Assembly: GCA_019752295.1 (NCBI GenBank)
Contig: JAIEMK010000016.1
Location: 1-64,000 of the forward strand
From: Chitinophagaceae bacterium
GTDB lineage: Bacteria > Bacteroidota > Bacteroidia > Chitinophagales > Chitinophagaceae
Direction of reading: 5' to 3'
Length of the DNA: 64,000 bases
Shown: positions 18,081-27,156 of the stretch, in pieces
How the letters are laid out: each line of letters starts with the position of its first letter
Numbering within the stretch: position 1 is the first letter of the stretch
Position numbers and translations under genes: made by a program
Notes under the pieces: generated by a model
What the model was told of the DNA's origin: nothing
Databases searched by the model: none
The model's input: only the letters and a program-made list of their open reading frames with translations

Positions 18081-18896
18081 TTACCTGATTCCTTTATTTT
18101 TAAGGAAATTGATTAATGCTTCGGGATGATCGGTCTGTAAACCGTTTACACCCAATGCAATGGCTTCTTCCCAGAAACCGGCTTCAGCAGGGTGTTGGAT
18201 ATCGGGCCAAACCATAGTATGGTTTTGTTGTGCTGTTTTTACCATGGCCACATTATATTCTTTGTAAGAACCATCTAAAACTGATACAGGATATTGCTTC
18301 AGAAAACCAGCCAAAGTAGCGCTGTCGCGGATATTACCAGGAAAGCTTACTATCAATGGAATCTGCGGCGCAATTTCCATCCATTTTTTTGCCTGCAAAG
18401 GATAATTGATATACACAACTACCTGATTTTGCATCCCATATTTTAAAAGCATTTGGTAAGTTTTTAAAACATCGGCTTCTTTAAAATCGAGGTAGATATT
18501 GATTTTGTTTTTAGCCAGTTTAAGAACTTCTTCGAATGATGGAATATCAAAGCTGCCCCATTCGGGTTTTGATTTTTCGGTAATCCTGAATGCCTGTAAT
18601 TCAATCAGGGTTAGATCTTTTATTTTTCCTTTGCCATTTGTCATTCTGTCAATACTGCCATCGTGCATAATCACCAACTCACTATCTTTTGTGGTTCTTA
18701 AATCTACTTCGATATAGTCGGCACCTACTGCAATGGCATCGCCGTAGGCCTTTAAAGTATTTTCTGGTGCGGCAACGTGGTTGCCCCTATGCGAGATTAC
18801 AATAAATCTATTTTTAGAAGAGGGTAATTGCGCCAACTTTTGTTGTGCATGGAGTGATACACTAATGATAAGGAGAAACGAAAAGAGTATCCGCAT
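18081..18896 (-). CDS. Secreted glycerophosphodiester phosphodiesterase
   Basis: 271 residues from ATG 18896, which gives a clean signal peptide ending at SLHAQ; a TTG four codons upstream is less likely. The GDPD TIM barrel shows SHRGNHVAAPENTLKAY, GADYIEVDLRTTKDSELVIMHDGSIDRMTNGKG and a C-terminal GVNGLQTDHPEAL, with the catalytic His and metal-binding Glu/Asp in place. It cuts glycerophosphodiesters to glycerol-3-phosphate in the periplasm. It appears to be the first gene of the GDPD-GH30-GH16-oxidoreductase-AlkD run, with its own promoter just upstream. Confidence 0.92.
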   Translation of the reverse strand: MRILFSFLLIISVSLHAQQKLAQLPSSKNRFIVISHRGNHVAAPENTLKAYGDAIAVGADYIEVDLRTTKDSELVIMHDGSIDRMTNGKGKIKDLTLIELQAFRITEKSKPEWGSFDIPSFEEVLKLAKNKINIYLDFKEADVLKTYQMLLKYGMQNQVVVYINYPLQAKKWMEIAPQIPLIVSFPGNIRDSATLAGFLKQYPVSVLDGSYKEYNVAMVKTAQQNHTMVWPDIQHPAEAGFWEEAIALGVNGLQTDHPEALINFLKNKGIR

Positions 18897-18905
18897 ATTT
18901 TTACT

Positions 18906-18933
18906 CAAACTTATCGATACAATATGAATACAA
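18906..18933 (-). promoter_or_regulatory. Promoter of the GDPD-glucanase gene run
   Basis: On the minus strand TTG (18933 to 18931), a 17-bp spacer and TAAGTTTG (18913 to 18906) fit the Bacteroidota consensus. The predicted start of transcription is only a few bases before the GDPD ATG at 18896, so the leader is very short. Confidence 0.5.
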
Positions 18934-19005
18934 TATTAATTCGTGATAAAACATGAGGGGCAGATCAGTAATGATTTTTTTGGAGCCCGTTTTAGGAAGA
19001 TGCTA

Positions 19006-19860
19006 TTAATAAGTGTTGGTCATATCTTCGTCCACACAAATGATATAGTCGGCCTTGCCCTTGTTTTCTTCCAAGAGTTTTGTAAGGTCTTTTTGCGAAA
19101 CGGTTGTGATGGTTGCAATTTTTAGTGCTGGGTTGGCTTTTTTGAGATGCCATCCGATGCCCTCGTAATGGTCGGAATGATAAGAACCATTGAAATGAAT
19201 AAATAAGCTACCCGGCTGATAATATTTTAAAATAAAATGAGCCATTGTAGCGTCTTTAATAGCTTGTGCTTTAGGAAGATTAACACCTCCATGTCCCTCC
19301 ATCATGGTCAGCATTTTTTTATAGCCCGGCAGTTCAGCATCATAAGCAATGGGTAAAGGCGCAATCCATGATTTTTCTTTTGCGCTGATTGTATCTAAAG
19401 CTTCAAAACCTCCTTTTGAAACCATCGATGCATACTTTCTTGGAATATTATCTGCAGCAAACACGATTTTATTTTCTTTGGCAAAATTTACAAGAGGGGC
19501 ATAATCGGTTGAATAATTTTTCCACAGACGGGCCATGGTATCCAATGCTTTTGCATTTATTTCGCCTCTTAAATATTGATTCAATACTTCCTGATTATCC
19601 TGTTCGAACATTTCTGCCCCCATCACCAATGCTCTTTTTTCTTTGCAATCTTTTACCAACTCAAGCTGTAACCAGTGTGCGATGGCATTATTATGAAATT
19701 CACCAAAGAGAATGATATCCTTCTCGGTGATTTTATTGATCATTTTACCGAAGGAAACTTTTTTGCCTTTTGAATTGTATAAAATATAAGCCGGCTTGTC
19801 TTGAGCGATAACTGAAACTGTGAAACAAAGGGTTAGGATGAACAGGTAGTACTTTCTCAT
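19006..19860 (-). CDS. ChaN-family (DUF399) exported protein, possible haem-iron handling
   Basis: 284 residues with a signal peptide ending at SVIAQ (about 19). The ChaN signature ILFGEFHNNAIAHWLQLELVKD is clear, as is FIHFNGSYHSDHYEGIGWHLKK near residue 225, which carries the conserved His residues. ChaN proteins bind haem and are linked to iron acquisition, and the fold is related to EreA/erythromycin esterase-like proteins. No haem transporter lies beside it. It is transcribed in the same direction as the GDPD run but with a 109-bp gap to the GDPD ATG. Confidence 0.85.
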   Translation of the reverse strand: MRKYYLFILTLCFTVSVIAQDKPAYILYNSKGKKVSFGKMINKITEKDIILFGEFHNNAIAHWLQLELVKDCKEKRALVMGAEMFEQDNQEVLNQYLRGEINAKALDTMARLWKNYSTDYAPLVNFAKENKIVFAADNIPRKYASMVSKGGFEALDTISAKEKSWIAPLPIAYDAELPGYKKMLTMMEGHGGVNLPKAQAIKDATMAHFILKYYQPGSLFIHFNGSYHSDHYEGIGWHLKKANPALKIATITTVSQKDLTKLLEENKGKADYIICVDEDMTNTY

Positions 19861-19896
19861 TTGGTAAATTAATTAAAAAAAGCTGAAAACTGAATG

Positions 19897-19945
19897 TCAA
19901 AAGTCAAAAGTCAAAATTCAAAAGGCAGAAGTCAAAATTCAAAAG
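19897..19945 (+). repeat. Heptanucleotide tandem array (7 units)
   Basis: Seven head-to-tail 7-bp units of TCAAAAG or TCAAAAT, with the fifth degenerate (GCAGAAG), in unbroken register. It lies in the 158-bp gap upstream of the membrane protein gene at 20019. The same unit recurs at 20466, 35419 and, inverted, 35574. Confidence 0.8.
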
Positions 19946-20018
19946 ATAGTACTTGCATATTTGCTGCCAACCTATTAACTTGTTTATTCAACCAATTCCC
20001 CACACTAAAACGATTGTT

Positions 20019-20462
20019 ATGTCTGAACAAAAATTCAACGAAAAAAAGTTTTTGATCTCTGGATTATTTGGAGGTGTTATTTCCTTTTTTACAGGATGGC
20101 TTGTTTATGGAGTGCTGCTAATGAATATTATGGGCAGCAATTCCGGGCCGGCCTCGAATGTGATGCGTGGCCCGAAGGAAATGCTTTTTTGGGCCATTTT
20201 TCTGGGTAGTTTGTTTATGGGCTTCACCCTTTCTTACATTTTTAATAAATGGGCCAATATCAACACATTGGCGGGAGGTGCTGTTGCAGGAGCCTCAGTT
20301 GGATTTATGATTACAGCCGGATATGATTTCATCAATTATGGTACAACCAACCTGATGAGTATTTCTGGAACCTGTATTGATTTGGTTGCAGGAACTGTAG
20401 TGCAGGCGATAATTGGTGCTGCAGTTGGATGGATGAATTCGAAAGTAAAAGCCGAAAAGTAA
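20019..20462 (+). CDS. Polytopic membrane protein, hypothetical
   Basis: 147 residues from the ATG at 20019; an upstream TTG gives an unlikely basic extension. Four transmembrane helices are predicted by eye at about 12-34, 52-72, 82-102 and 118-138, several rich in Gly and Ala. I cannot name a family with certainty. It stands alone between a heptamer array and a terminator. Expression signals are not obvious. Confidence 0.7.
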   Translation: MSEQKFNEKKFLISGLFGGVISFFTGWLVYGVLLMNIMGSNSGPASNVMRGPKEMLFWAIFLGSLFMGFTLSYIFNKWANINTLAGGAVAGASVGFMITAGYDFINYGTTNLMSISGTCIDLVAGTVVQAIIGAAVGWMNSKVKAEK

Positions 20463-20465
20463 AAT

Positions 20466-20486
20466 TCAAAATTCAAAAGTCAAAAA
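20466..20486 (+). repeat. Short heptanucleotide array after the stop codon
   Basis: Three units (TCAAAAT, TCAAAAG, TCAAAAA) in register, beginning 4 bp after the stop codon of the membrane protein gene. The preceding TAAAAT, which includes the stop codon, looks like a further partial unit. The array runs straight into a terminator hairpin. Confidence 0.65.
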
Positions 20487-20520
20487 AAAGCCCAAGAGAA
20501 ATTTCTTTTGGGCTTTTTTT
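20486..20520. terminator. Bidirectional terminator
   Basis: Stem GCCCAAGAGA (20490-20499) pairs with TTCTTTTGGGC (20503-20513), flanked by A-tract and T-tract on both sides. It separates the membrane protein gene from the convergent aconitase gene. Confidence 0.75.
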
Positions 20521-20541
20521 ATATCCGAAGTGCATGTTTAA

Positions 20542-22812
20542 CTATGCACTGGCAACTTGTTTACGGATGATGTTTAATGCAGCACCGGCTTTAAACCAGT
20601 CGATTTGTTGCTGATTATAAGTATGGTTTGCAATAACGGTATCTTTTGTGCCATCGGCATGATTGAAAACCAGCGTTAATGGTGTTCCTGGTGCAAAAGC
20701 AGTTAAACCAATTACATCAACCTGATCGTCTTCCTGAATTTTATCGTAGTCTGCTTTGTCATTGAATGTCAATGCCAGCATACCCTGCTTTTTCAAATTG
20801 GTTTCGTGAATACGTGCAAAGGATTTGGTTAACACCACACGAACGCCTAAATGACGTGGTTCCATTGCTGCATGCTCGCGGCTACTGCCTTCTCCATAAT
20901 TCTCATCACCTACAACAATGCTTCCGATTCCTGCTGCCTTGTACGCGCGCTGTGTTGCCGGAACTGGTCCATACTCGCCAGTTAATTGGTTCTTGATATT
21001 ATCGGTCTTTTCGTTATAATAGTTCACTGCGCCTATCAGCATATTGTTGCTGATATTGTCGAGGTGACCACGGAATTTTAACCAAGGACCAGCCATTGAA
21101 ATATGGTCAGTAGTACACTTGCCCTTTGCTTTGATCAGGAGTTTCAAACTTTTCAAATCATTGCCATCCCATGCAGCAAATGGATCTAATAGTTGAAGTC
21201 GTTTGCTTGCTGGATCAACTGCAACCGTTACAGCGCTTCCATCCACTGCGGGAGCCTGATAGCCTGCATCTTCTACTGCAAATCCGCGAACCGGTAATTC
21301 CTGTCCGGTAGGTTCGTCGAGTTTCACTTGTTCACCCTTATCGTTGGTAAGCGTATCCGTAATTGGATTGAAAGTTAAATCACCTGCAATTGCCAAAGCG
21401 GTTACCAATTCAGGAGAAGCAACAAATGCATAAGTATTGGGATTGCCATCAGCACGCTTTGCAAAGTTTCTGTTGAAGCTATGAACGATGGTATTTTTTT
21501 CTTTTTTATCGGCGCCCACACGATCCCACATTCCAATACATGGCCCGCATGCATTTGCAAACACATCGGCCCCAACATTTTTAAACACATCCAAAAATCC
21601 ATCTCTGGAAATGGTATAACGTACTTGTTCAGAGCCCGGAGTGATCTTGAATTCAGCAGCAAGCTTTAATCCTTTTTCGCTTACCTGTTTTGCCAGACTA
21701 ACCGCTCTGCTGATATCTTCATAAGAGGAGTTAGTACAACTTCCAATTAAACCAACTTCTACTTTTGTTGGCCAGCCATTTGCAGCAGCAACTTCTTTCA
21801 TTTTAGAAATCGGAGTAGCTAAATCAGGCGTAAATGGCCCATTTAAATGAGGTTCTAGTGTGCTCAGGTCTAATTCAATTACTTCGTCGAAGTATTGAGA
21901 AGGGTTTGCATATACTTCCGGATCTGCTGTAAGGTAATCTTTCACAGTATCTGCTGCGGCTGCAATATCGGCGCGGCCTGTAGCGGAAAGGTACCTGCTC
22001 ATACTTGCGTCGTATCCGAAAGTAGAAGTGGTAGCTCCAATCTCTGCACCCATATTACAGATCGTACCTTTTCCGGTACAACTCATGCTGGTAGCACCTT
22101 CTCCAAAATATTCCACAATGGCTCCTGTGCCGCCTTTTACAGTAAGAATGCCTGCCACTTTTAAGATTACGTCTTTAGGTGCAGTCCATCCGCTTAATTT
22201 GCCGGTTAATTTAATACCAATCAGTTTAGGCCATTTCAGTTCCCAAGGCAAGCCTGCCATCACATCACAAGCATCTGCGCCACCCACACCAATGGCAATC
22301 ATTCCCAAACCACCTGCGTTAACAGTATGAGAATCGGTACCGATCATCATACCACCGGGGAATGCATAATTTTCCAATACCACCTGGTGAATAATACCTG
22401 CTCCCGGTTTCCAAAAACCAATACCATACTTATTTGAAACCGAAGCCAGAAAATCGTACACTTCTTTGCTTTCGGTAGTTGCTACCTGTAAATCCTGTTT
22501 GGCTTCTACTTTTGCTGTAATCAGGTGATCGCAGTGTACAGTAGAAGGAACCGCTACTTTTGGGCGGCCAGCCTGCATAAATTGTAATAAAGCCATTTGG
22601 GCAGTCGCATCCTGCATTGCAACGCGATCGGGCGCGAAATCCACATAGTGTTTACCTCGCTCAAAGCTGTTTAAAGGCTGATCTGCGTGCAAGTGTGCAA
22701 ACAATATTTTCTCCGAAAGGGTAAGTGGTCTACCCAGCGCTGTACGTGCCGCATCTACTTTAACGGGCATTTCGGCATACAATTTTTTGATCATTTCGAT
22801 ATCAAAAGCCAT
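20542..22812 (-). CDS. Aconitate hydratase
   Basis: 756 residues, the mitochondrial-like aconitase type common in Bacteroidota. It interconverts citrate and isocitrate in the TCA cycle. [4Fe-4S] cluster cysteines are in GSCTNS (about 356) and CGPC (about 420). The substrate-binding [15 protein letters not shown] segment is in the C-terminal swivel domain ([15 protein letters not shown]). Length and domain order are complete. It is monocistronic, with a 172-bp upstream gap shared with the divergent pspC-like gene. Confidence 0.95.
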   Translation of the reverse strand: MAFDIEMIKKLYAEMPVKVDAARTALGRPLTLSEKILFAHLHADQPLNSFERGKHYVDFAPDRVAMQDATAQMALLQFMQAGRPKVAVPSTVHCDHLITAKVEAKQDLQVATTESKEVYDFLASVSNKYGIGFWKPGAGIIHQVVLENYAFPGGMMIGTDSHTVNAGGLGMIAIGVGGADACDVMAGLPWELKWPKLIGIKLTGKLSGWTAPKDVILKVAGILTVKGGTGAIVEYFGEGATSMSCTGKGTICNMGAEIGATTSTFGYDASMSRYLSATGRADIAAAADTVKDYLTADPEVYANPSQYFDEVIELDLSTLEPHLNGPFTPDLATPISKMKEVAAANGWPTKVEVGLIGSCTNSSYEDISRAVSLAKQVSEKGLKLAAEFKITPGSEQVRYTISRDGFLDVFKNVGADVFANACGPCIGMWDRVGADKKEKNTIVHSFNRNFAKRADGNPNTYAFVASPELVTALAIAGDLTFNPITDTLTNDKGEQVKLDEPTGQELPVRGFAVEDAGYQAPAVDGSAVTVAVDPASKRLQLLDPFAAWDGNDLKSLKLLIKAKGKCTTDHISMAGPWLKFRGHLDNISNNMLIGAVNYYNEKTDNIKNQLTGEYGPVPATQRAYKAAGIGSIVVGDENYGEGSSREHAAMEPRHLGVRVVLTKSFARIHETNLKKQGMLALTFNDKADYDKIQEDDQVDVIGLTAFAPGTPLTLVFNHADGTKDTVIANHTYNQQQIDWFKAGAALNIIRKQVASA

Positions 22813-22936
22813 AGTCTGAAAAATTTATGATTTGAGATGAAGATTCTTTTGTTAACTCATTGCTAAGTTGCGCGAATTTACGGTAAAACGATTTCAGGGG
22901 AAAAACTGTTTTAAACATTTATTCGATTCAAATGTC

Positions 22937-22944
22937 TAATTTTG
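22937..22944 (+). promoter_or_regulatory. -7 element for the PspC-like gene
   Basis: TAATTTTG is an exact TAnnTTTG match about 40 bp before the ATG. No good -33 TTG is seen, so the call is weak. Confidence 0.35.
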
Positions 22945-22984
22945 CAGTTATCAGCTTCCCCCCTCACTTTAAAAAACGAACATC

Positions 22985-23206
22985 ATGCAAAAAATTCGCG
23001 AAAACATTGAGATGCAAGCGTTTGGGGTTTGTTCAGCAATTGGAGAAAAATTTGGAATTGCAAGCTCTAAAATAAGGATGTGGTTTATTTACATTTCGTT
23101 TCTTACCCTGGGCTCGCCCATTCTGATATATATGATATTGGCTTTCCTGATCAACATCAAGAATTATATCATGGCGGGAAGAAGAAACCCGATCAAAAAC
23201 TGGTAA
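22985..23206 (+). CDS. PspC-domain small membrane protein
   Basis: 73 residues matching the PspC domain: a short N-terminal part with GVCSAIGEKFGIASSKIRMWFIYISFLTLGSPILIYMILAF, where the last 25 residues of this stretch form a transmembrane segment. A basic C-terminal tail (RRNPIKNW) follows. PspC proteins take part in envelope stress sensing in other phyla. The role in Bacteroidota is open. It converges with kdsA with 13 bp between stops. Confidence 0.85.
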   Translation: MQKIRENIEMQAFGVCSAIGEKFGIASSKIRMWFIYISFLTLGSPILIYMILAFLINIKNYIMAGRRNPIKNW

Positions 23207-23219
23207 TACTAAACACAAA

Positions 23220-24044
23220 TTATAGTACTGCTTTCCGAAGTTTAACTAATTGCTCCAGCAATGGCTCTAAAAGGTCTAGGCGCAGCATATTGGCTCCATC
23301 ACTTTTTGCAACTGCGGGGTTGGGGTGTGTTTCTATAAATAATCCATCGGCTCCTGTGGCAATTGCGGCTTTTGCAATCGTACCAATTAGTTGTGGATTG
23401 CCCCCTGTGATTCCGGATGTTTGATTGGGTTGCTGCAAAGCGTGCGTACAATCCATGATCACGGGCGTTTGGTGTTCTTTCATCCAGGGAATATTTCTGT
23501 AATCAACCACCAGATCTGTGTATCCGAATGTATTTCCTCGCTCTGTTAACATCACCTGCTCGTTTCCTGCTTTTCTGATTTTATCTACTGCAAATTTCAT
23601 GGAGGGACCGCTCAAAAATTGTCCTTTTTTCACGTTCACAATCTTACCTGTTTCTGCTGCGGCAATTAATAAATCTGTTTGTCGGCAGAGGAAAGCGGGG
23701 ATCTGTAAAATATCGATGAAGGGTGCGGCCATTGCTGCTTCTTCGTGTGCATGTATATCGGATGTAGTGGGCAACTTAAAATGATCACCTACTTTTTTAA
23801 TCAAACTCAATCCGTTGTCGTCGCCGATACCTGTAAATGAATTGGCACTTGTTCTGTTGGCTTTTCGATAGGAAGCTTTGAAAATATATGGAATTTCAAG
23901 TCGTTTACAAATGCCCGAAACCTTATCAGCAACCTCCATTACAAGTTCTTCATCTTCTACAACGCAAGGCCCAGCAATCAAAAAAAAGTTATCCGGGTGA
24001 TAGGTTTGATTTTTAAAAAGCCGGGTTAGAAAATCGGGCATCAT
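23220..24044 (-). CDS. kdsA: 3-deoxy-8-phosphooctulonate synthase
   Basis: 274 residues. Condenses phosphoenolpyruvate and arabinose-5-phosphate to KDO-8-phosphate for lipid A core synthesis. Signatures are FFLIAGPCVVEDEEL, FKASYRKANRTSANSFTGIG, LPTTSDIHAHEEA and MDCTHALQQPNQTSGITGGNP. Two adjacent ATG codons (24044 and 24041) can serve as start. It fits with waaA (KDO transferase) at 43.4 kb, showing a KDO-containing lipopolysaccharide. Confidence 0.95.
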   Translation of the reverse strand: MMPDFLTRLFKNQTYHPDNFFLIAGPCVVEDEELVMEVADKVSGICKRLEIPYIFKASYRKANRTSANSFTGIGDDNGLSLIKKVGDHFKLPTTSDIHAHEEAAMAAPFIDILQIPAFLCRQTDLLIAAAETGKIVNVKKGQFLSGPSMKFAVDKIRKAGNEQVMLTERGNTFGYTDLVVDYRNIPWMKEHQTPVIMDCTHALQQPNQTSGITGGNPQLIGTIAKAAIATGADGLFIETHPNPAVAKSDGANMLRLDLLEPLLEQLVKLRKAVL

Positions 24045-24161
24045 ATCAAAAGTTTTTATGGTAATGTGTTGTTAATAATTGAGGGGCGAAAATAAGTGAA
24101 ATGTGTCAGTATTAGTTTAGAAACAAGAAAAGATAACCACTGTTAGTCTCAAAGTAATATC

Positions 24162-24169
24162 TATTTTTG
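24162..24169 (+). promoter_or_regulatory. -7 element upstream of the threonine dehydrogenase gene
   Basis: TATTTTTG matches TAnnTTTG and lies 19 bp before the ATG at 24189, giving a leader of about 14 nt. The -33 region is not convincing. Confidence 0.4.
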
Positions 24170-24188
24170 CCACTTCAAAAATGAATAA

Positions 24189-25136
24189 ATGGCAAAAGAC
24201 AAAATTCTGGTGATTGGTGCATCCGGGCAAATTGGTGTTGAACTTACACAGGCACTTCGTAAAATTTATGGAGCTGCAAATGTGGTTGCTTCTGATCTGC
24301 GCGAGGAAAATGAATTGCTAAAAGGCACGGGTCCTTATGTGAGTTTAGATGTGATGAATAAAGAAATGTTGCACGTGCAGGTGATTCGCCAGAACATTAC
24401 GCAGATATATCTTTTAGCTGCGATTTTATCGGCTACCGGCGAAAAGAATCCGAATTTGGCCTGGCACCTGAATATGCAGGGTTTATTGAATGTTTTGGAT
24501 ATTGCCCGCGAAGAAAAACTGCATAGGGTTTATTGGCCCAGCAGTATTGCGGTATTTGGTCCCACTTCGCCCAAACAACTTTGTCCGCAACAAACCATTA
24601 TTGAACCCATTACCGTTTATGGAATCAGCAAATATGCAGGCGAATTCTGGTGTAATTACTATCATCACCGATTTGGGGTTGACGTGCGCAGTATCCGTTA
24701 TCCCGGACTGATTAGTTATAAGTCTGCACCCGGGGGAGGAACTACTGATTATGCTGTTGAAATTTATCACGAAGCACTGGCTGAAAAAAAATACAATTGC
24801 TTTTTATCGGAGGATACTTATTTGCCGATGATGTATATGCCCGACGCGATTAGGGCTACGATGGAGTTGATGCATGCGCCTGCAGAACAGATATCGATTC
24901 GTACTTCTTATAATATTTCGGGAATGAGTTTTTCGCCAAAAGAAATTGCAGCATCCATCAAAAAACATATCCCCGAATTTCAATTAAGCTGTGAGCCTGA
25001 CTATCGTCAAACTATTGCCAATAGCTGGCCTCAGAGTATTGATGATACCATTGCCAGAAACGACTGGGGATGGAAGCCGGCTTATGATCTGGATAGAATG
25101 ACAGCAGATATGCTGGAAAATCTATCAACAATATAA
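24189..25136 (+). CDS. SDR-type L-threonine 3-dehydrogenase-like NAD-dependent epimerase/dehydratase
   Basis: 315 residues of the extended short-chain dehydrogenase fold. The NAD-binding GASGQIG lies at about 9-15 and the catalytic YGISK at about 146-150 with the upstream SS pair. The VRSIRYPGLISYKSAPGGGTTDYAVEIYHEAL segment is typical of the SDR-type threonine dehydrogenases that make 2-amino-3-ketobutyrate from threonine. No kbl gene lies beside it, so the threonine assignment rests on overall resemblance. Confidence 0.85.
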   Translation: MAKDKILVIGASGQIGVELTQALRKIYGAANVVASDLREENELLKGTGPYVSLDVMNKEMLHVQVIRQNITQIYLLAAILSATGEKNPNLAWHLNMQGLLNVLDIAREEKLHRVYWPSSIAVFGPTSPKQLCPQQTIIEPITVYGISKYAGEFWCNYYHHRFGVDVRSIRYPGLISYKSAPGGGTTDYAVEIYHEALAEKKYNCFLSEDTYLPMMYMPDAIRATMELMHAPAEQISIRTSYNISGMSFSPKEIAASIKKHIPEFQLSCEPDYRQTIANSWPQSIDDTIARNDWGWKPAYDLDRMTADMLENLSTI

Positions 25137-25154
25137 TGAGAAGGAGCGTGCAAT

Positions 25155-25565
25155 TTATTTTGCAATAAGATCGGCCACCGTTTTATTTTCTAATATCGAA
25201 AGCATATTGTCGCGCACTTCTGCCATCACATGATTGAGGCCGCAATTTTTTTCATCGCAGTCTTTGCATTTCTTGTAAAAGTTCAGGCTTACACATGGCA
25301 ACAATGCGATTGGCCCTTCTATCAGGCGGAGTATTTTAGATAAAGGAATTTTTTCGGGATCTAGTTTTAAAAAGTATCCACCACCTTTTCCTTTTTTGCT
25401 TTCCAGCATGCCGGCTTTACGAAGCTCCAACAATATGTTTTCAAGAAATTTTAGCGGAATTTTTTTCTTCTTAGATATCTCTGCAATTAATACCGGCGTA
25501 TTAGGTTCCTGTTCTGCTAAGTATGTTAAAGCCTTAAATGCGTACTGTGTTTTTTTTGATAACAT
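25155..25565 (-). CDS. Rrf2-family transcriptional regulator
   Basis: 136 residues. N-terminal winged helix-turn-helix (MLSKKTQYAFKALTYLAEQ, EISKKKKIPLKFLENILLELRKAGMLESKKGKGGGY) followed by a cysteine-bearing segment (CVSLNFYKKCKDCDEKNCG, about 91-109). That segment could hold an Fe-S cluster, as in IscR and NsrR, so it may sense iron-sulphur status, NO or redox state. It lies 18 bp from the convergent threonine dehydrogenase stop. Targets unknown. Confidence 0.88.
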   Translation of the reverse strand: MLSKKTQYAFKALTYLAEQEPNTPVLIAEISKKKKIPLKFLENILLELRKAGMLESKKGKGGGYFLKLDPEKIPLSKILRLIEGPIALLPCVSLNFYKKCKDCDEKNCGLNHVMAEVRDNMLSILENKTVADLIAK

Positions 25566-25700
25566 ATTGTTGTCCTTGTTAGGAATTTAAATCTGAAACC
25601 TTTTAAAAGAAAGCAACCGTCTTTACAAAAATTAGAAATATGTACAAGTTATCAAAATATTTGATTAGATGTTTCGTAATTCTTACCAGCCGAGGGAATT

Positions 25701-26417
25701 TTACAGACCCAGCACGTCTTTCATTCCAAAAATGCCTTTTTTATTTTGCAGGAATTCAGCAGCCAAAACGGCACCACCGGCAAATCCAATTCGGTTATGT
25801 GCAGTATGTATGATCTCGATATCATCCACACTTGAAGTGTATTTAACGGTGTGTGTACCCGGAGCTGGATCAATTCTTTTAGAAACTATTTCCAAATCCG
25901 ATGAATCAGTGCTTGCTTCGTTTACCCATTTTGTTTTTTGTGTAATAGATGCCAGTATCTGCTCTGCCAGAGTGATGGCAGTTCCGCTGGGTGCGTCTTT
26001 TTTCTGGGTATGATGAATTTCTTCCATCACCACATCGTATTCGGGATGCTTGTTCATTAACAGCGCAACATATTTATTGATCTCAAAAAAAAGGTTAACC
26101 CCAATGCTATAGTTGCTGGCATAGAGTAAAGCACCGTTTTGTTTTTGGCAGAATTCCTTTGCTTCCTCCCATCTTTCGAGCCAGCCGGTTGACCCGCAAA
26201 CAACGGGAACGCCTAGTTCCAAGCATTTCATCACATTGTTAAAAGCACTATGAGGTCCGGTGAATTCGATGGCTACATCGGCTTTTGAAATATTTTCCCG
26301 GTTAAATTCATCGGCATTGTTGATATCGATTTTCAAAACAATCTGGTGGCCTTTTTCCAGAGCGATGGATTCGATTGCTTTTCCCATTTTACCGTAGCCA
26401 ATCAATGCGATATTCAT
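25701..26417 (-). CDS. dapB: 4-hydroxy-tetrahydrodipicolinate reductase
   Basis: 238 residues. NAD(P)H-dependent step of lysine and diaminopimelate synthesis. Visible are the Rossmann N-terminus NIALIGYGKMGKAIE, VAIEFTGPHSAF, VVCGSTGW and the catalytic EEIHHTQKKDAPSGTAITLAE. It lies at the end of the parA-parB-DUF5683-dapB run. This order recurs widely in Bacteroidota. Confidence 0.95.
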   Translation of the reverse strand: MNIALIGYGKMGKAIESIALEKGHQIVLKIDINNADEFNRENISKADVAIEFTGPHSAFNNVMKCLELGVPVVCGSTGWLERWEEAKEFCQKQNGALLYASNYSIGVNLFFEINKYVALLMNKHPEYDVVMEEIHHTQKKDAPSGTAITLAEQILASITQKTKWVNEASTDSSDLEIVSKRIDPAPGTHTVKYTSSVDDIEIIHTAHNRIGFAGGAVLAAEFLQNKKGIFGMKDVLGL

Positions 26418-26494
26418 GTTGTATATTTTTTTATGTGCGCCCTTTTAAGTTGGCCGTAAATTGTGCGTAAAAGTAAATTAAATCGGTAGAAATA

Positions 26495-27151
26495 TCATCT
26501 TACTTCATAAAGCTTGTGCTCAGGCTTTCGGGAAGTAAATGTAAATGTGAGTCCCGTACTTCTTGTAGTAGGATTAAAAGCGGGTTTCACTTGCATCGAT
26601 AAATCACTACTCACATCAAATTCTTTTAAGTGCGCAAACACTGTGGCGTCAACAACATTCAAACCCCAAGCCAATAAAAAGAAGAGTACGGAATAATCCC
26701 TATCTCTTCGAAATGAATTTCGATAACTCTGTAAGGATGCTGTGCTGAGATTCACTAATTGCGGATCAATCTGTTTCAGATCGGCAGTATCTGTTGGATC
26801 CACACTGGCTTTATATTTTGCTTCGTACGCAAATTTTGTTTTCTTGTACCAACTGGTATTGTAAACAAATAAGCCGACGGGAATACCCACTGCTGCATAT
26901 ACCAAAGGAATTTTCCAGTATTCTTTATTGTATGCCTGTCCCCAACCTGGTATCATTGCAGAGCGCCTTGTGGCTTTTCGCGGGTCGTGTTTTTTTACAG
27001 GAATACTATCAGATGCCCCCTTTTTTAAACTGTCTTTTTTTGCGGAAAGGGTAGTGGCAGTAACCCGTTTTGAGGTATCGGTTTGCGCAAACAACTTCCC
27101 CTGCATTGCTGCTAAAAAAAGAAAAAGTATCAAAAATCGAAATGCTTGCAT
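26495..27151 (-). CDS. DUF5683 membrane/envelope protein
   Basis: 218 residues with a signal peptide (ending LFAQ, about 22). A Lys/Ser-rich stretch precedes the DUF5683 core: PRKATRRSAMIPGWGQAYNKEYWKIPLVYAAVGIPVGLFVYN and YSVLFFLLAWGLNVVDATVFAHLKEFDVS, with two membrane-like segments. It starts 5 bp after parB and precedes dapB, a conserved neighbourhood. Its function is unknown; the linkage to parAB hints at an envelope link but does not prove it. Confidence 0.85.
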   Translation of the reverse strand: MQAFRFLILFLFLAAMQGKLFAQTDTSKRVTATTLSAKKDSLKKGASDSIPVKKHDPRKATRRSAMIPGWGQAYNKEYWKIPLVYAAVGIPVGLFVYNTSWYKKTKFAYEAKYKASVDPTDTADLKQIDPQLVNLSTASLQSYRNSFRRDRDYSVLFFLLAWGLNVVDATVFAHLKEFDVSSDLSMQVKPAFNPTTRSTGLTFTFTSRKPEHKLYEVR

Positions 27152-27156
27152 CTGTA

